Below, one piece after another: positions 1 to 9,211 of a stretch of 64,000 bases of DNA (position 1 is its first letter; every line of letters starts with the position of its first letter). The stretch is taken from positions 113,296 to 177,295 of the forward strand of contig CAWEUI010000014.1 of assembly GCA_963812195.1 (NCBI GenBank), written 5' to 3'. The notes under the pieces are model-generated. The model searched no databases and was not told the origin of the DNA. It worked only from the letters and a program-made list of their open reading frames with translations. The position numbers and the translations under genes are program-made. This DNA comes from ZC4RG30 sp963812195. GTDB taxonomy: Bacteria > Pseudomonadota > Gammaproteobacteria > Steroidobacterales > Steroidobacteraceae.

Positions 1-1413
1 CGGTCTCCATGCCCGCGCACTGCCTGTTACGGCTGATGATGGGCGCGCGGCCATCGGGCCTGCCGCAGATGAGTTACGGCACCGGTGTCGAGCTGCGCCT
101 GCCGCAAGACTGGAACGGTCGGCTGCTGTTCCAGGGCGGCGGCGGACTGGACGGCACGCTGCCGCCTGCCACCGGCCGCGTTGCCGGCTTTCCTTCGGCG
201 CTGGAGCGCGGCTTCGCAGTGGTATCCACCGACAGCGGCCATCGCGGCCGCAACAATATCGATGCGCGTTTTGGCGCCGATCAGCAGGCCAAACTGGATT
301 TCGCCTATCAGGCCGTGGAGCGCGCCACGCACGAGGCCAAGTCGGTGCTGGCCGGTTTCTATGGCCGCCAACCCGAGCACTCCTATTTCATGGGCTGCTC
401 CACCGGTGGTCGCGAGGCGATGCTGGCTGCCGAGCGACTGCCGCTGGAATTCGACGGCGTGGTAGCCGGCAATGCCTCGTGGAATCTCACCCGCGTGGTC
501 ATCAATCAGATCTGGAGCCTGCAGACGGTCACCAGGATCGCGCCGCGTGACGCCGCGGGCAAACCCGACCTGTCGCGCGCGTTCAGCGACGCACAGCTCA
601 AGGCCGTGTCCGATGCGGTATTGAAGCAGTGCGATGCGCTGGACGGCCTTGCCGACGGGATGATCAACGACTTTCGTGCCTGCCACTTCAGCCCGCAGCA
701 GCTGGTGTGCGGCAAGGATGGCGCGCCGGCGAGCGGTCAATGTCTCGCCGCCGGGCAGGCCGATGCATTGCAAAAGATATTCGGCGGCGCGCGCAACTCA
801 CGCGGTGAGTCACTGTACGGGTACTTCCCGTACGACACCGGTATCGCGCAACCGGCCTGGCGTTCGATGCATCTGGGCAGCGAAGGTCGGGCGCCGGCCA
901 ATGCCACACTGGGCGTGGACGTGCTGCGCGATTTCGTGCTGACGCCACCGGATCCGCAGTTCGACCCGCTGCGCTTTGACTTCGACCGCGACATGGCGCG
1001 CACCGCCGAAACCGCAGCCATCAACGACGCGAACGGCTCGCTGCTCACCACGTTTGCCGGACGCGGTGCCAAACTCATCGTCTACCACGGCCTGTCGGAC
1101 CAGGCGATGTCCACCGGCGCGCTGGTGAATTGGTACGAGAAGCTGACACCGCGGGACGACCAGCGGCCCGCAGGGCTGGGCCAGACTGTTCCTTGTACCG
1201 GGCATGACACACTGCGGCGGCGGCCAGTCCACCGACCAGTTCGACATGCTCACGGCCATCCAGACGTGGGTCGAACAGGGGCAGGCGCCGGACCGCGTGA
1301 TCGCAACCGGCCGCGCGTTCCCGGGAAAATCGCGGCCGCTGTGCCCGTTCCCGCAAGTCGCACGCTACCAGGGCGGCAACCCGGACGAGGCGGCCAGCTT
1401 TGCCTGCCGTTAG
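1..1413 (+). CDS. Tannase/feruloyl esterase family protein (5' partial, frameshifted)
   Basis: Alpha/beta hydrolase of the tannase/feruloyl esterase family, which hydrolyses ester bonds of phenolic acids and is usually secreted. The frame is open to the window edge and the first residues (PAHCLLR) already belong to the mature domain, so signal peptide and true start lie upstream. The nucleophile motif GCSTGG and the acid motif YHGLSDQAMS are visible. The C-terminal His motif MTHCGGG lies in another frame from about 1183 to the stop at 1411-1413. The product therefore continues as RLFLVPGMTHCGGG after a one-base shift near 1165-1177. The shift is more likely a base-calling error than decay, because both sides are fully conserved. 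The next gene converges on this one. Confidence 0.85.
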
Positions 1414-1419
1414 GGATTC

Positions 1420-3390
1420 CTAACCGCGCCGCGACGGCGCCAGCTTGCTCAGCGTCTCTTCGACCACATGGTGCCCGGCGTGCCGCTGCGGGGCGCCGTG
1501 TTTGCGCAGCAACTCGGCAAACTGCGCGGTCGGCACGGCCGGGCTGCAGTAGAAGCCCTGGTACTGGTCGCAACCCATGGCCTTGAGCGCCGCATACTGC
1601 TCGGCCGTTTCCACACCCTCCGCCACCACTTTCAGGCGCAGGCTGTGCGCCAGCGAGATGATGGCCTGTACGATGGACTCGTCCTCGCCGGCCTTGCCCA
1701 TGCCGGCGATGAATGTCTTGTCGATCTTCAGCTTGTCGATGGGGAAGCGGCGCAGGTAGCTCATGCTGGAGTAGCCCGTACCGAAGTCGTCCACGGACAT
1801 CACCACGCCCATGGCGCTCAATTCCTCGAGGATCGCGATCGACTCCTCGGGATTGCTCATTACGCAGCTCTCCGTCAGCTCTATCTCCAGTGCATGCGGA
1901 TCCAGATGCGCATCGCGCAGTGCCTCGCACACGCATTCAACCAGACCCGGCTGGTGGAACTGGACGGCAGATATGTTCACGGCCACGCGCACCTGCGGCA
2001 GTCCCGCATCCCGCCATTCCTTGGCCTGCCGGCAGGCCTCGCGCAGAACCCACAGCCCGATCGGGCCGATCTGGCCGGTCTCTTCGGCTACCGAGATGAA
2101 ATCGGTCGGCGGTATGTAGTCGCGTTCGGGATGGCGCCACCGCAGCAGGGCCTCGGCGCTGCGCACCATGCCGGTGCGCATGTCCACCTTGGGCTGGTAG
2201 TGCAACTCGAACTGGCTGGTCTTCAGCGCCTGGTGCAGATCACTTTCCAGCTTCAGGCGATACGTGGCGGTATCGCCCATGTTGGCCGAGAAGTGCCGCA
2301 CGCCGCTGCCGTTCTGCTTGGCGTGGTACATGGCCGCATCGGCGTTGGCAAGCAGCAGATCCGAACGCGAACCATCACGCGGGAAAATGGCCACGCCAAA
2401 GCTGGCGGTGGTATGGATGTCGATGCCGTCGATGCGCATCGGGGCGGCCAGCGCGGCCTGCGCGCGCTGCGATACGGCCGCGGCTTCAGACTCCCCGGCA
2501 GGCGGATTGAGCACGAACACGAATTCGTCGCCACCCTGCCGCGCCAGGGTATCGCCTTCGCGCACGCAGGAAGACAGCCGCTTTGCGATCTCCTGCAGGA
2601 ACAGGTCGCCGGCGTGATGCCCCATGGAATCGTTGACCAGCTTGAAGCGGTCCAGGTCGCACACCAGCACGGCAAAGCTCTGACCATTGCGCTGCGCCTG
2701 TGCCATGGCCTGGTGCAGGCGATCCTCGAGCAGTGCCCGGTTGGGCAGGCCGGTCAGTGCGTCATGTGTGGCCATGTGGCGCAACTGGCGGTTGGCCGCC
2801 TCCAGGCCACGGGTACGCGCGGCCACCATCTTCTCCAGCGCCTGCACCTGGCCTCGAACCAGCCGCTCGTTGTGCCACTTCTGGCACAACGCGCTGGCGC
2901 ATTGCTGCACTTCGATGGGCTCGAAGGGCTTGCGCAGCACGAGCAGCTTGTCCGAGAAGTTCAGACGCGCCACGACCTCGTTCCACTCGTAGTCCGAGTG
3001 CGCGGAGCAGATGACCACCTGCAGTGACGGATCGGTCTTCCACAACTGTTCTATGGTCTTCAGGCCGTCCCAGCCCGGCGGCATGCGCATGTCGACGAAA
3101 GCCAGCGCATACGGACGACCGTCCTGCATGGCGGTGAGTACCTTGTTGAAGCCCTCTTCGCCCTGGAACGCCACGTCCACTTCGAACCGCGGCGTACTGG
3201 ACTCGACTTCCCCGCCCAGCAGTTCCGACTCGAGCAGATCCAGTACGTCTTCCTCCGCGGCGACGGTACCGCCAAGCACCTTGCGGAAGTCCTCGTGGAT
3301 GGCCTCGTTGTCGTCGATCACCAGCACACGGCGATTCAGGCACAGCAGTGCCTGCTGGGACCCGTTGTCCCGGCCCGCCGACTCGCTCAT
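1420..3390 (-). CDS. Response regulator with REC, GGDEF and EAL domains
   Basis: Cyclic-di-GMP turnover protein of 656 residues. REC domain at about 20-165 has acidic residues in IDDNE and the phospho-acceptor D100 in FVDMRMP. A GGDEF domain (about 205-370) keeps intact GGDEF at 286-290 and an upstream RxxD inhibitory site (REGD, 277-280). An EAL domain (about 385-640) has SAEALLRW and DDFGTGYSS. Both catalytic signatures look complete, so it could make or degrade c-di-GMP; which dominates cannot be read from sequence. Its start codon overlaps the stop of the upstream PAS kinase by 4 nt, so the two form a translationally coupled two-component pair, with the kinase the likely phosphodonor. Confidence 0.93.
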   Translation of the reverse strand: MSESAGRDNGSQQALLCLNRRVLVIDDNEAIHEDFRKVLGGTVAAEEDVLDLLESELLGGEVESSTPRFEVDVAFQGEEGFNKVLTAMQDGRPYALAFVDMRMPPGWDGLKTIEQLWKTDPSLQVVICSAHSDYEWNEVVARLNFSDKLLVLRKPFEPIEVQQCASALCQKWHNERLVRGQVQALEKMVAARTRGLEAANRQLRHMATHDALTGLPNRALLEDRLHQAMAQAQRNGQSFAVLVCDLDRFKLVNDSMGHHAGDLFLQEIAKRLSSCVREGDTLARQGGDEFVFVLNPPAGESEAAAVSQRAQAALAAPMRIDGIDIHTTASFGVAIFPRDGSRSDLLLANADAAMYHAKQNGSGVRHFSANMGDTATYRLKLESDLHQALKTSQFELHYQPKVDMRTGMVRSAEALLRWRHPERDYIPPTDFISVAEETGQIGPIGLWVLREACRQAKEWRDAGLPQVRVAVNISAVQFHQPGLVECVCEALRDAHLDPHALEIELTESCVMSNPEESIAILEELSAMGVVMSVDDFGTGYSSMSYLRRFPIDKLKIDKTFIAGMGKAGEDESIVQAIISLAHSLRLKVVAEGVETAEQYAALKAMGCDQYQGFYCSPAVPTAQFAELLRKHGAPQRHAGHHVVEETLSKLAPSRRG

Positions 3391-4754
3391 TTGCGGCTTC
3401 CCGGCGGCGGCGTGGCTGGCAGAGTCAGATGGAAGGTGGCGCCGCGCCCCACCCCGTCACTGCTCGCAGACAACTCGCCACCCATCTCGGCGGCAGCCAG
3501 CGAAGCACTGTGCAGGCCGAATCCGTGCCCGGACTTGCGGGTGGTGAAGCCATGAGTGAACAAGCGCTCCATCACTTCCGGCGCGATGCCGACGCCATTG
3601 TCGATTACCGAGACCCGCGCACCTTGCGGTACCGACTCGATACGCAGCACCACTTCCTTGTCATTGCGGCCCGTTTCATCGCAGGCGTACTTGGCATTGC
3701 GGATCAGGTTGACCAGAATCTGCAGCACCTTGTGCCGTTCCACGGTGATCTCCGGCCGATCACGGAAATCGCGCTTGAGCCCGATGTGATGGCGCGTAAG
3801 GGCGCCGGTATTCATGCGCAGGCTGTCCTCGACCAGATCCACCACCGACACCTTCTCCAGCACGCCGCAACGCTTCGCGTAAGTCTGCTGCATGGTGACC
3901 GCTTCGCGGATATGGTCCAGATTGGCGCGCAGATTGCCGATCTCCTTCAGCAGCGACTCGCGCTCCACACCCAGCTGCGTGGCCAGTGCGCGCAGGTAGT
4001 GCGGCAGCTTCTTGCCGCGGTCGTCTTCGCCGAAGAAGCGCGGCAGATCGGCCACATTCTGTTCGAGGAGCTTGGCGACATCTCCAAGCCGCGCGGCCTT
4101 GCTGCTCTTGATCCTGTCGGAAACCAGGCTGGCCGAGACGTTGACGCTGTTGAGCACATTGCCGACGTTGTGCAGCACGTTGGTCGCGACTTCGGCCATG
4201 CCGGCCTGCCGGGAGGCATCCACCAGCGCCTTCTGTACCCGCTCGACCTCCGCTTCCATGGTCTTGCGAACGGTGATGTCCGCCAGGAAGCCGACCGTGC
4301 AGACGGCCTCGCCCGCCGGCGTGCGAATCAGGGCCGCCGTGACTTGAACCCACAGAGCTGTTCCGTCGCGCCGCATATAGCGCTTTTCCATCGAGTAGGA
4401 ATCAGCGCGACCCTCCCACAGGTCCGTCAGCAACTGACTGTTGGTGGGCATGTCCGTGGCATGCGTCAGCTCACGGATGGACTTGTTCTTGTGCTCGCCG
4501 GGTTGCAGGCCCAGCATCCGGTCGAAGGCCGCGTTGCACCAGATGAAATTGCCTTCCCTGTTGGCGTATCCGACGCCCAGCGGAAGCTGCACGAACGTGG
4601 CGTTGTGCAGCGCTTCGATGCCCTCCTCCGTATCATCGGAGACGGCGTCGGCGGCGGTGAGCGCCAGCATCTTCAGGGTCTGCGCCGCATCCAGTACGCC
4701 GGTGCCTTCCGGCGCGAAATCCGCGACTTCCTTGTTGGTGCGCCTTCCGTGCAT
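3387..4754 (-). CDS. PAS-domain sensor histidine kinase
   Basis: A 455-residue kinase with no transmembrane segment or signal peptide, so probably cytosolic. A PAS domain (about 50-165) ends in the PAC-like DITVRK. The presumed phospho-acceptor His195 sits in VLHNVGNVLNSV, a non-canonical H-box (H-N-V-G-N) rather than the usual HE(L/I)(R/K)TP type. The HATPase_c domain (about 330-450) has N-box NLIRNAKYA, G1 box DNGVGI and G2 box GHGFGLH. It overlaps the REC-GGDEF-EAL gene by 4 nt and is the obvious partner. A c-di-GMP output controlled by an intracellular PAS signal is inferred; the ligand is unknown. Confidence 0.9.
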   Translation of the reverse strand: MHGRRTNKEVADFAPEGTGVLDAAQTLKMLALTAADAVSDDTEEGIEALHNATFVQLPLGVGYANREGNFIWCNAAFDRMLGLQPGEHKNKSIRELTHATDMPTNSQLLTDLWEGRADSYSMEKRYMRRDGTALWVQVTAALIRTPAGEAVCTVGFLADITVRKTMEAEVERVQKALVDASRQAGMAEVATNVLHNVGNVLNSVNVSASLVSDRIKSSKAARLGDVAKLLEQNVADLPRFFGEDDRGKKLPHYLRALATQLGVERESLLKEIGNLRANLDHIREAVTMQQTYAKRCGVLEKVSVVDLVEDSLRMNTGALTRHHIGLKRDFRDRPEITVERHKVLQILVNLIRNAKYACDETGRNDKEVVLRIESVPQGARVSVIDNGVGIAPEVMERLFTHGFTTRKSGHGFGLHSASLAAAEMGGELSASSDGVGRGATFHLTLPATPPPGSRK

Positions 4755-4870
4755 AGTCCGTTATGTGTAGCGGCAATTCCGCGTACACGAACGTGATGCA
4801 GTTCGCGCTGCCAACGTACGGGCTGTCCCGCAACCGCGGGATGTGCGCTACGTCATGGGTTGCGGGGCTC

Positions 4871-7009
4871 TCAGCGCCGCGGCGGCGGCGGCGGGCCGAA
4901 CACCGGCTGCCAGTCCTCCTGGCCGCGCTCGATCACGAAGGAATGGATGGCATCGACCTGTTCCGGCGTGAGCTGGCCCTTGAATGGGACCATTCCCTTG
5001 TCCTTGAACTTGCCGCCCAGCACGATGTCGGCGAACTGCTCATGGGCCTCGGGCGGGATGAACCGCAGGTCCTTCGGACCCGAGCCGTTGGCGTTCTGGC
5101 CGTGGCAGGTCGAGCAGTACTGCGCAAACAATCCGGCGCCCTCGGTCACCTTGCCGGCCGGCTGATGCGCGGCGGGCGGCGGCGACAGGGACTCCATCGG
5201 CGGCGCCGGCGGCAACTCCACGCCCGTGGCACCGAGCCGGAACACCACCAGCTTGGCCGGCCCGGTCGTGAATGGCTTGGGCGGGTTGTGCAGACCATGC
5301 ACGATGGCGTTGTTCCAGCCCGCATTGACCGCGATGTACTGCGTGCCGTTGACGCTGTAGGAAATCGGCCCTGCCACCGGCACCGACACGGTCGAGGACT
5401 CCCACAACTTCTCGCCGGTATCGGCCTTGTAGATCGCCAGGGTATTGTTCATCGTGCCCTGCACCAGCAGATTGCCCGCGGTGACCAGCGTGCCGCCCTG
5501 GAAGTTGTACGGATTGTTGATCCGGAAGCGCTCCTTCTGCGCCACCGGATCCCAGGCCAGCGTGTAGCCCTCGTCGCTGCTGTTGACCTTCTTGTTGAAC
5601 TCGCGACGCAGCTCGGGGAAGTTCCTGTAGCCGGCACCGAGCGTGGTCTTGCCCAGCCGGAACACGAACTGCCCGTCGGGCACGCGCGAGACGACCATCC
5701 ACTGCACCTGAACCGGGATGTACACCAGGCCGGTGAGCGGGCTGAAAGCCATTGGATTCCAGTTGTGCGCGGCATTGGGCGTGATGATGTGCGGCTTCAC
5801 CTCGACCATGGCGTCGGCATTGACCACCGGGCGCCCCGTCTTCATGTCCACATGCGAGGCCCAGGTATTGGGCACGAAGTTCTGCGCCGAGATCAGCTCG
5901 CCGGTGGCACGGTCCACCACATAGAAGAAGCCGTCCTTCGGCGCGTGCATGATGACCTTGCGCGGTTTGCCGTCGATGGTCAGGTCCGCCAGGATCAGCG
6001 ACGAGGTGCTGTCGTAGTCCCACTGCTCGCCGGGCACTTCCTGGTAGTGCCACACGTATTCGCCGGTCTTGGCGTTCACTGCGACGATGGAGGCAAGGAA
6101 CAGGTTGTCGCCGCCACCGGGCGAGCGGAAGGCCTGCGGATGCGGCGAGCCGTTGCCGGTACCGAAGTAGACGTAGTCCAGTTCGGGGTCGTAGACGATG
6201 GTGTCCCAGTCATTGCCACCGCCGCCGGTCTTCCACCACTGGCCATGCCAGGTCTTGGCCGCCATCGGCATGATGGAGTCCGAGGCCACGCCGTCCGGCT
6301 TGGACGGATCTCCCGGCACGAGGTAGAACTTCCACACCTGCTTGCCGGTGTTGGAGTCATAGGCGGACATGTAGCCGCGCGCGCCCAGATCGCCGCCGCC
6401 GTTGCCGATCACCACCAGTCCGTCCTTGGTCACCCGCGGCGCACCGGTGATGGACAAGGGCTGGTCCGGGTCGGCGGTGTTCGTGTCCCACAGCACGTGA
6501 CCGGTCTTCGCATCCAGTGCGATCAGGTGCGCGGTCAGCGTGCCGAGGAAGATCTTGCCGTTCCAGGCCGCAAGCCCGCGGCTGACCGGACCGCAGCAGG
6601 CCACCGCGCCCTGTTCCGGCGAGATCTGCGGATCGTAGGTCCACAGCACCTTGCCGGTGGCGGCATCGTAGGCGGTGGTGACATCCCAGGCCGAAACGTT
6701 GTACATCACCCCGTCGATGACCAGCGGCGTCGCGGCCACGCCGCGATAGGTATTCAGGTCCGCGAACCACGCCAGGCCGAGGTCCTTCACGTTCTTGTCG
6801 TCGATCTGCTTGAGCGGACTGAAGCGCTGTTCGCTCCAGGTACGGCCGTGGGACATCCACTGCCCGGGCTCCTTGTCCGCGTTTTCCATGCGCTGCGCGG
6901 TGACCGCGGCAGCCTGCGCCTCCGTGGCGGGCGGTGGCGTCTTCGTGCAGGCGCAGACGGTGGCCAGCAGCACAATCAGCAGGGCGGTAGAGCGAACGGC
7001 GCGATGCAT
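4871..7009 (-). CDS. PQQ-dependent quinohaemoprotein dehydrogenase 1 (type II alcohol dehydrogenase-like)
   Basis: Periplasmic dehydrogenase with an eight-bladed PQQ propeller fused to a C-terminal cytochrome c. The ATG at 7009 is chosen because GGGGG precedes it at good spacing; a TTG 18 nt upstream lacks support. The N-terminus (MHRAVRSTALLIVLLATVCAC) is a signal peptide with a possible lipobox. The vicinal Cys pair in GAVACCGP, which stacks on PQQ in this family, and repeated W-motifs are present. The haem site CSTCHG lies near the C-terminus, followed by Met ligands in GMVPF. Electrons from alcohol oxidation would pass through haem to the respiratory chain. A second such gene lies at 21113-23250. 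The substrate cannot be predicted. Confidence 0.93.
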   Translation of the reverse strand: MHRAVRSTALLIVLLATVCACTKTPPPATEAQAAAVTAQRMENADKEPGQWMSHGRTWSEQRFSPLKQIDDKNVKDLGLAWFADLNTYRGVAATPLVIDGVMYNVSAWDVTTAYDAATGKVLWTYDPQISPEQGAVACCGPVSRGLAAWNGKIFLGTLTAHLIALDAKTGHVLWDTNTADPDQPLSITGAPRVTKDGLVVIGNGGGDLGARGYMSAYDSNTGKQVWKFYLVPGDPSKPDGVASDSIMPMAAKTWHGQWWKTGGGGNDWDTIVYDPELDYVYFGTGNGSPHPQAFRSPGGGDNLFLASIVAVNAKTGEYVWHYQEVPGEQWDYDSTSSLILADLTIDGKPRKVIMHAPKDGFFYVVDRATGELISAQNFVPNTWASHVDMKTGRPVVNADAMVEVKPHIITPNAAHNWNPMAFSPLTGLVYIPVQVQWMVVSRVPDGQFVFRLGKTTLGAGYRNFPELRREFNKKVNSSDEGYTLAWDPVAQKERFRINNPYNFQGGTLVTAGNLLVQGTMNNTLAIYKADTGEKLWESSTVSVPVAGPISYSVNGTQYIAVNAGWNNAIVHGLHNPPKPFTTGPAKLVVFRLGATGVELPPAPPMESLSPPPAAHQPAGKVTEGAGLFAQYCSTCHGQNANGSGPKDLRFIPPEAHEQFADIVLGGKFKDKGMVPFKGQLTPEQVDAIHSFVIERGQEDWQPVFGPPPPPRR

Positions 7010-7108
7010 GAAGATCCCCCCAGACAATTTCCGATCAGTTTCCGGCCGCGAGAGAATACCGCGTCAGCGCCCCGCGGCGTAGCATTCAGGGCGGCGCAGG
7101 CAAATCCG

Positions 7109-7648
7109 TCAGCCGAATTTCCGGATGGGATCGCTGCCATCCCAGCCCAGAGAGGCCTTCCAGTAGCGCGTGAACATCTCGTCCGTGCTGTCCGTGGCCG
7201 GGATCAGCTCGATGAAGCACGGCGCCCCGGGACCATCTCCCATGAAATAGACGCTGCCGCCGCTGGGTACGGGCGTGGAGAAGGCCGTGTGATAACCGCG
7301 CATGTGGTACCTGGCACGCTCTGCTTCGACGTCCTCGACCGCCATGGCCATGTGATGAAAGCCATAACCGCGTGTCTGGATCGTCTCACGGTACACGGAT
7401 GGCCGGTCATCCTTGGGCTGGATCAGTTCGATGTTCATGTGCCCGGCGAAGGACATCGCCAGGGCAACGTCTGCCTGCGTGGGTTCACCGCGATAGCGCT
7501 GCTCCGGTCCGGTGAAGCTCTCCAGCAGGAACCACGGGCCGACATTGGCGTCCTGGATCCACCAGTCGATGGCGGCACGGATGTCCCTGACCGTATAGGC
7601 CATCTGCATGATCTGCCCGCTCTGCTGACCAAAGCCGAATGTACGCAT
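7109..7648 (-). CDS. VOC family protein (glyoxalase/bleomycin-resistance fold)
   Basis: About 179 residues. It starts at the ATG at 7648, preceded by a strong GGGAGGGAGCC, rather than the upstream GTG at 7669. The paired beta-alpha-beta-beta-beta layout of vicinal-oxygen-chelate proteins is suggested by the opening QMAYTVRDIRAAIDWW and the second module GFHHMAMAVEDVEAE. Candidate metal ligands are His and Glu residues in HMNIELIQP, HHMAMAV and CFIELIP. Members are dioxygenases, isomerases or glyoxalase-like lyases; nothing here fixes the reaction. It is divergent from the MFS transporter at 7743, with under 100 bp between the starts, so the two may share a regulatory region. Confidence 0.82.
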   Translation of the reverse strand: MRTFGFGQQSGQIMQMAYTVRDIRAAIDWWIQDANVGPWFLLESFTGPEQRYRGEPTQADVALAMSFAGHMNIELIQPKDDRPSVYRETIQTRGYGFHHMAMAVEDVEAERARYHMRGYHTAFSTPVPSGGSVYFMGDGPGAPCFIELIPATDSTDEMFTRYWKASLGWDGSDPIRKFG

Positions 7649-7742
7649 GGCTCCCTCCCGCTTTTGCACAGACTACTGCAACGGACCTCTACGGGGAATC
7701 AGCGGGGTTGATTCACGCGATCCGCCCCCTTAGGGTCGGCTC

Positions 7743-9197
7743 ATGCCCGACATCGGCAACAGCACGGGGCGAATGGCGGAGACCTTCGCGACAGACATTC
7801 CCTCGCGCCTGGATCGCCTTCAATGGGGCCGCTTCCACGTGCTGGTGCTCGCGGCCCTGGGCATCACCTGGATCCTCGACGGACTGGAGGTAACGCTGGC
7901 CGGATCGATTTCCGGCGCATTGAAGTCCAGCCCCGCCCTGCACCTGACCGACGCACAGGTGGCACTGGCCAGTGGCAGCCTGTATGTACTGGGCGCCGTC
8001 AGTGGCGCACTGGTGTTCGGCTGGCTTGCCGATCGCTGGGGCCGGCGCCGGCTGTTCAGCATAACCGTCGGCCTGTATCTGGTCGCGACACTGGCCACGG
8101 CGTTCTCCACCAATTTCTTCACCTATGCGCTGCTGCGCATGCTCACGGGCGCCGGCATCGGCGGTGAGTATTCGGCCGTCAATTCGGCGATACAGGAACT
8201 GATTCCCGCACGCTACCGCGGCCGTACCGACCTGTTGGTCAACGGCAGCTACTGGATCGGTGCCGCAATGGGAGCCGGCGGCGCGGTGATTCTGCTGCAG
8301 CCCGGTCGCCTGCCGCCGGACATGGGCTGGCGCGCATGCTTTGCCATCGGCGCAGTGCTCGGGCTGGTCATCCTGTACCTCAGGCGCTTCATTCCGGAGA
8401 GTCCGCGCTGGCTGATGACGCACGGACGCGTGGCCGAGGGTGAGCTGATCGTCGCCGGGATCGAGGCAACGCACTCGCCCGCACCGGACGCGGCGCCGCT
8501 CACGCGCATCGTGTTGACCGACCGACCGCTGCACTGGCTGGACGTTGCCCGCACGCTGTTCAGGACATACCCGCGACGCTCCGTGTATGCCATGGTGCTG
8601 ATGAGCTCGCAGGCCTTCTTCTACAACGCGATCTTCTTCACTTACGCGCTGGTGCTGGGACGCTTCTTCCAGGTGCCCGAGCAGGACATCGGCCTGTACA
8701 TACTGCCCTTCGCGGCCGGCAACTTCCTGGGACCGCTGCTGCTGGGGCACCTGTTCGATACGCTGGGCCGGCGATTGATGATCGGGCTCACGTACGCGGC
8801 CTCCGGCGTCCTGCTGCTGCTCACCGCCTGGCTGTTCGTGAACGGCTGGCTGTCGGCCACGGGCCAGACCATCGCCTGGTCGGTGGTGTTCTTCTTCGCC
8901 TCTGCCGCGGCCAGCAGCGCCTACCTCACGGTGGGCGAGTCCTTTCCACTGGAAATGCGCGCGGTCGCGATTGCCATCATCTACTCGCTGGGCACGGCGC
9001 TCGGCGGCATCGTCGCGCCATGGTGGTTCGGCGTGCTGATCGGCACGGGCGAGCGCAGCGCCATCGCCGGCGGCTACGTGTTCGGCGCGGCGCTGATGCT
9101 CGTCGCCGCGTTCGTCACCTGGAAGATCGGCATTGCCGCGGAACGTCGGCCGCTGGAGCACGTGGCGCGGCCACTATCCAGCGCGGACGATGGCTGA
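7743..9197 (+). CDS. MFS transporter, metabolite:H+ symporter/sugar-porter-like
   Basis: A 484-residue inner-membrane transporter with about 12 hydrophobic segments. MFS motif A between TM2 and TM3 reads GWLADRWGRRR, and the sugar-porter/aromatic-acid-type PESPRWL follows TM6. This suggests uptake of a small organic metabolite, possibly an acid or sugar, by proton symport. A second GRR-containing motif-A-like loop (DTLGRRL) starts the C-terminal half. It diverges from the VOC gene and converges on the CLC channel gene. The phenolic-ester hydrolase at the window start makes an aromatic-acid substrate conceivable, but that is speculation. Confidence 0.9.
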   Translation: MPDIGNSTGRMAETFATDIPSRLDRLQWGRFHVLVLAALGITWILDGLEVTLAGSISGALKSSPALHLTDAQVALASGSLYVLGAVSGALVFGWLADRWGRRRLFSITVGLYLVATLATAFSTNFFTYALLRMLTGAGIGGEYSAVNSAIQELIPARYRGRTDLLVNGSYWIGAAMGAGGAVILLQPGRLPPDMGWRACFAIGAVLGLVILYLRRFIPESPRWLMTHGRVAEGELIVAGIEATHSPAPDAAPLTRIVLTDRPLHWLDVARTLFRTYPRRSVYAMVLMSSQAFFYNAIFFTYALVLGRFFQVPEQDIGLYILPFAAGNFLGPLLLGHLFDTLGRRLMIGLTYAASGVLLLLTAWLFVNGWLSATGQTIAWSVVFFFASAAASSAYLTVGESFPLEMRAVAIAIIYSLGTALGGIVAPWWFGVLIGTGERSAIAGGYVFGAALMLVAAFVTWKIGIAAERRPLEHVARPLSSADDG

Positions 9198-9211
9198 AGG
9201 CAGGCCGCGCC

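Noticed and set aside
4763..7711. 982-codon open frame on the plus strand
   Set aside because: It is antisense to the PQQ dehydrogenase; composition is His/Arg/Ala-rich with no domain. A GC-rich shadow frame. Other long antisense frames (1468-3027, 7713-9161, 25111-27192) are the same.
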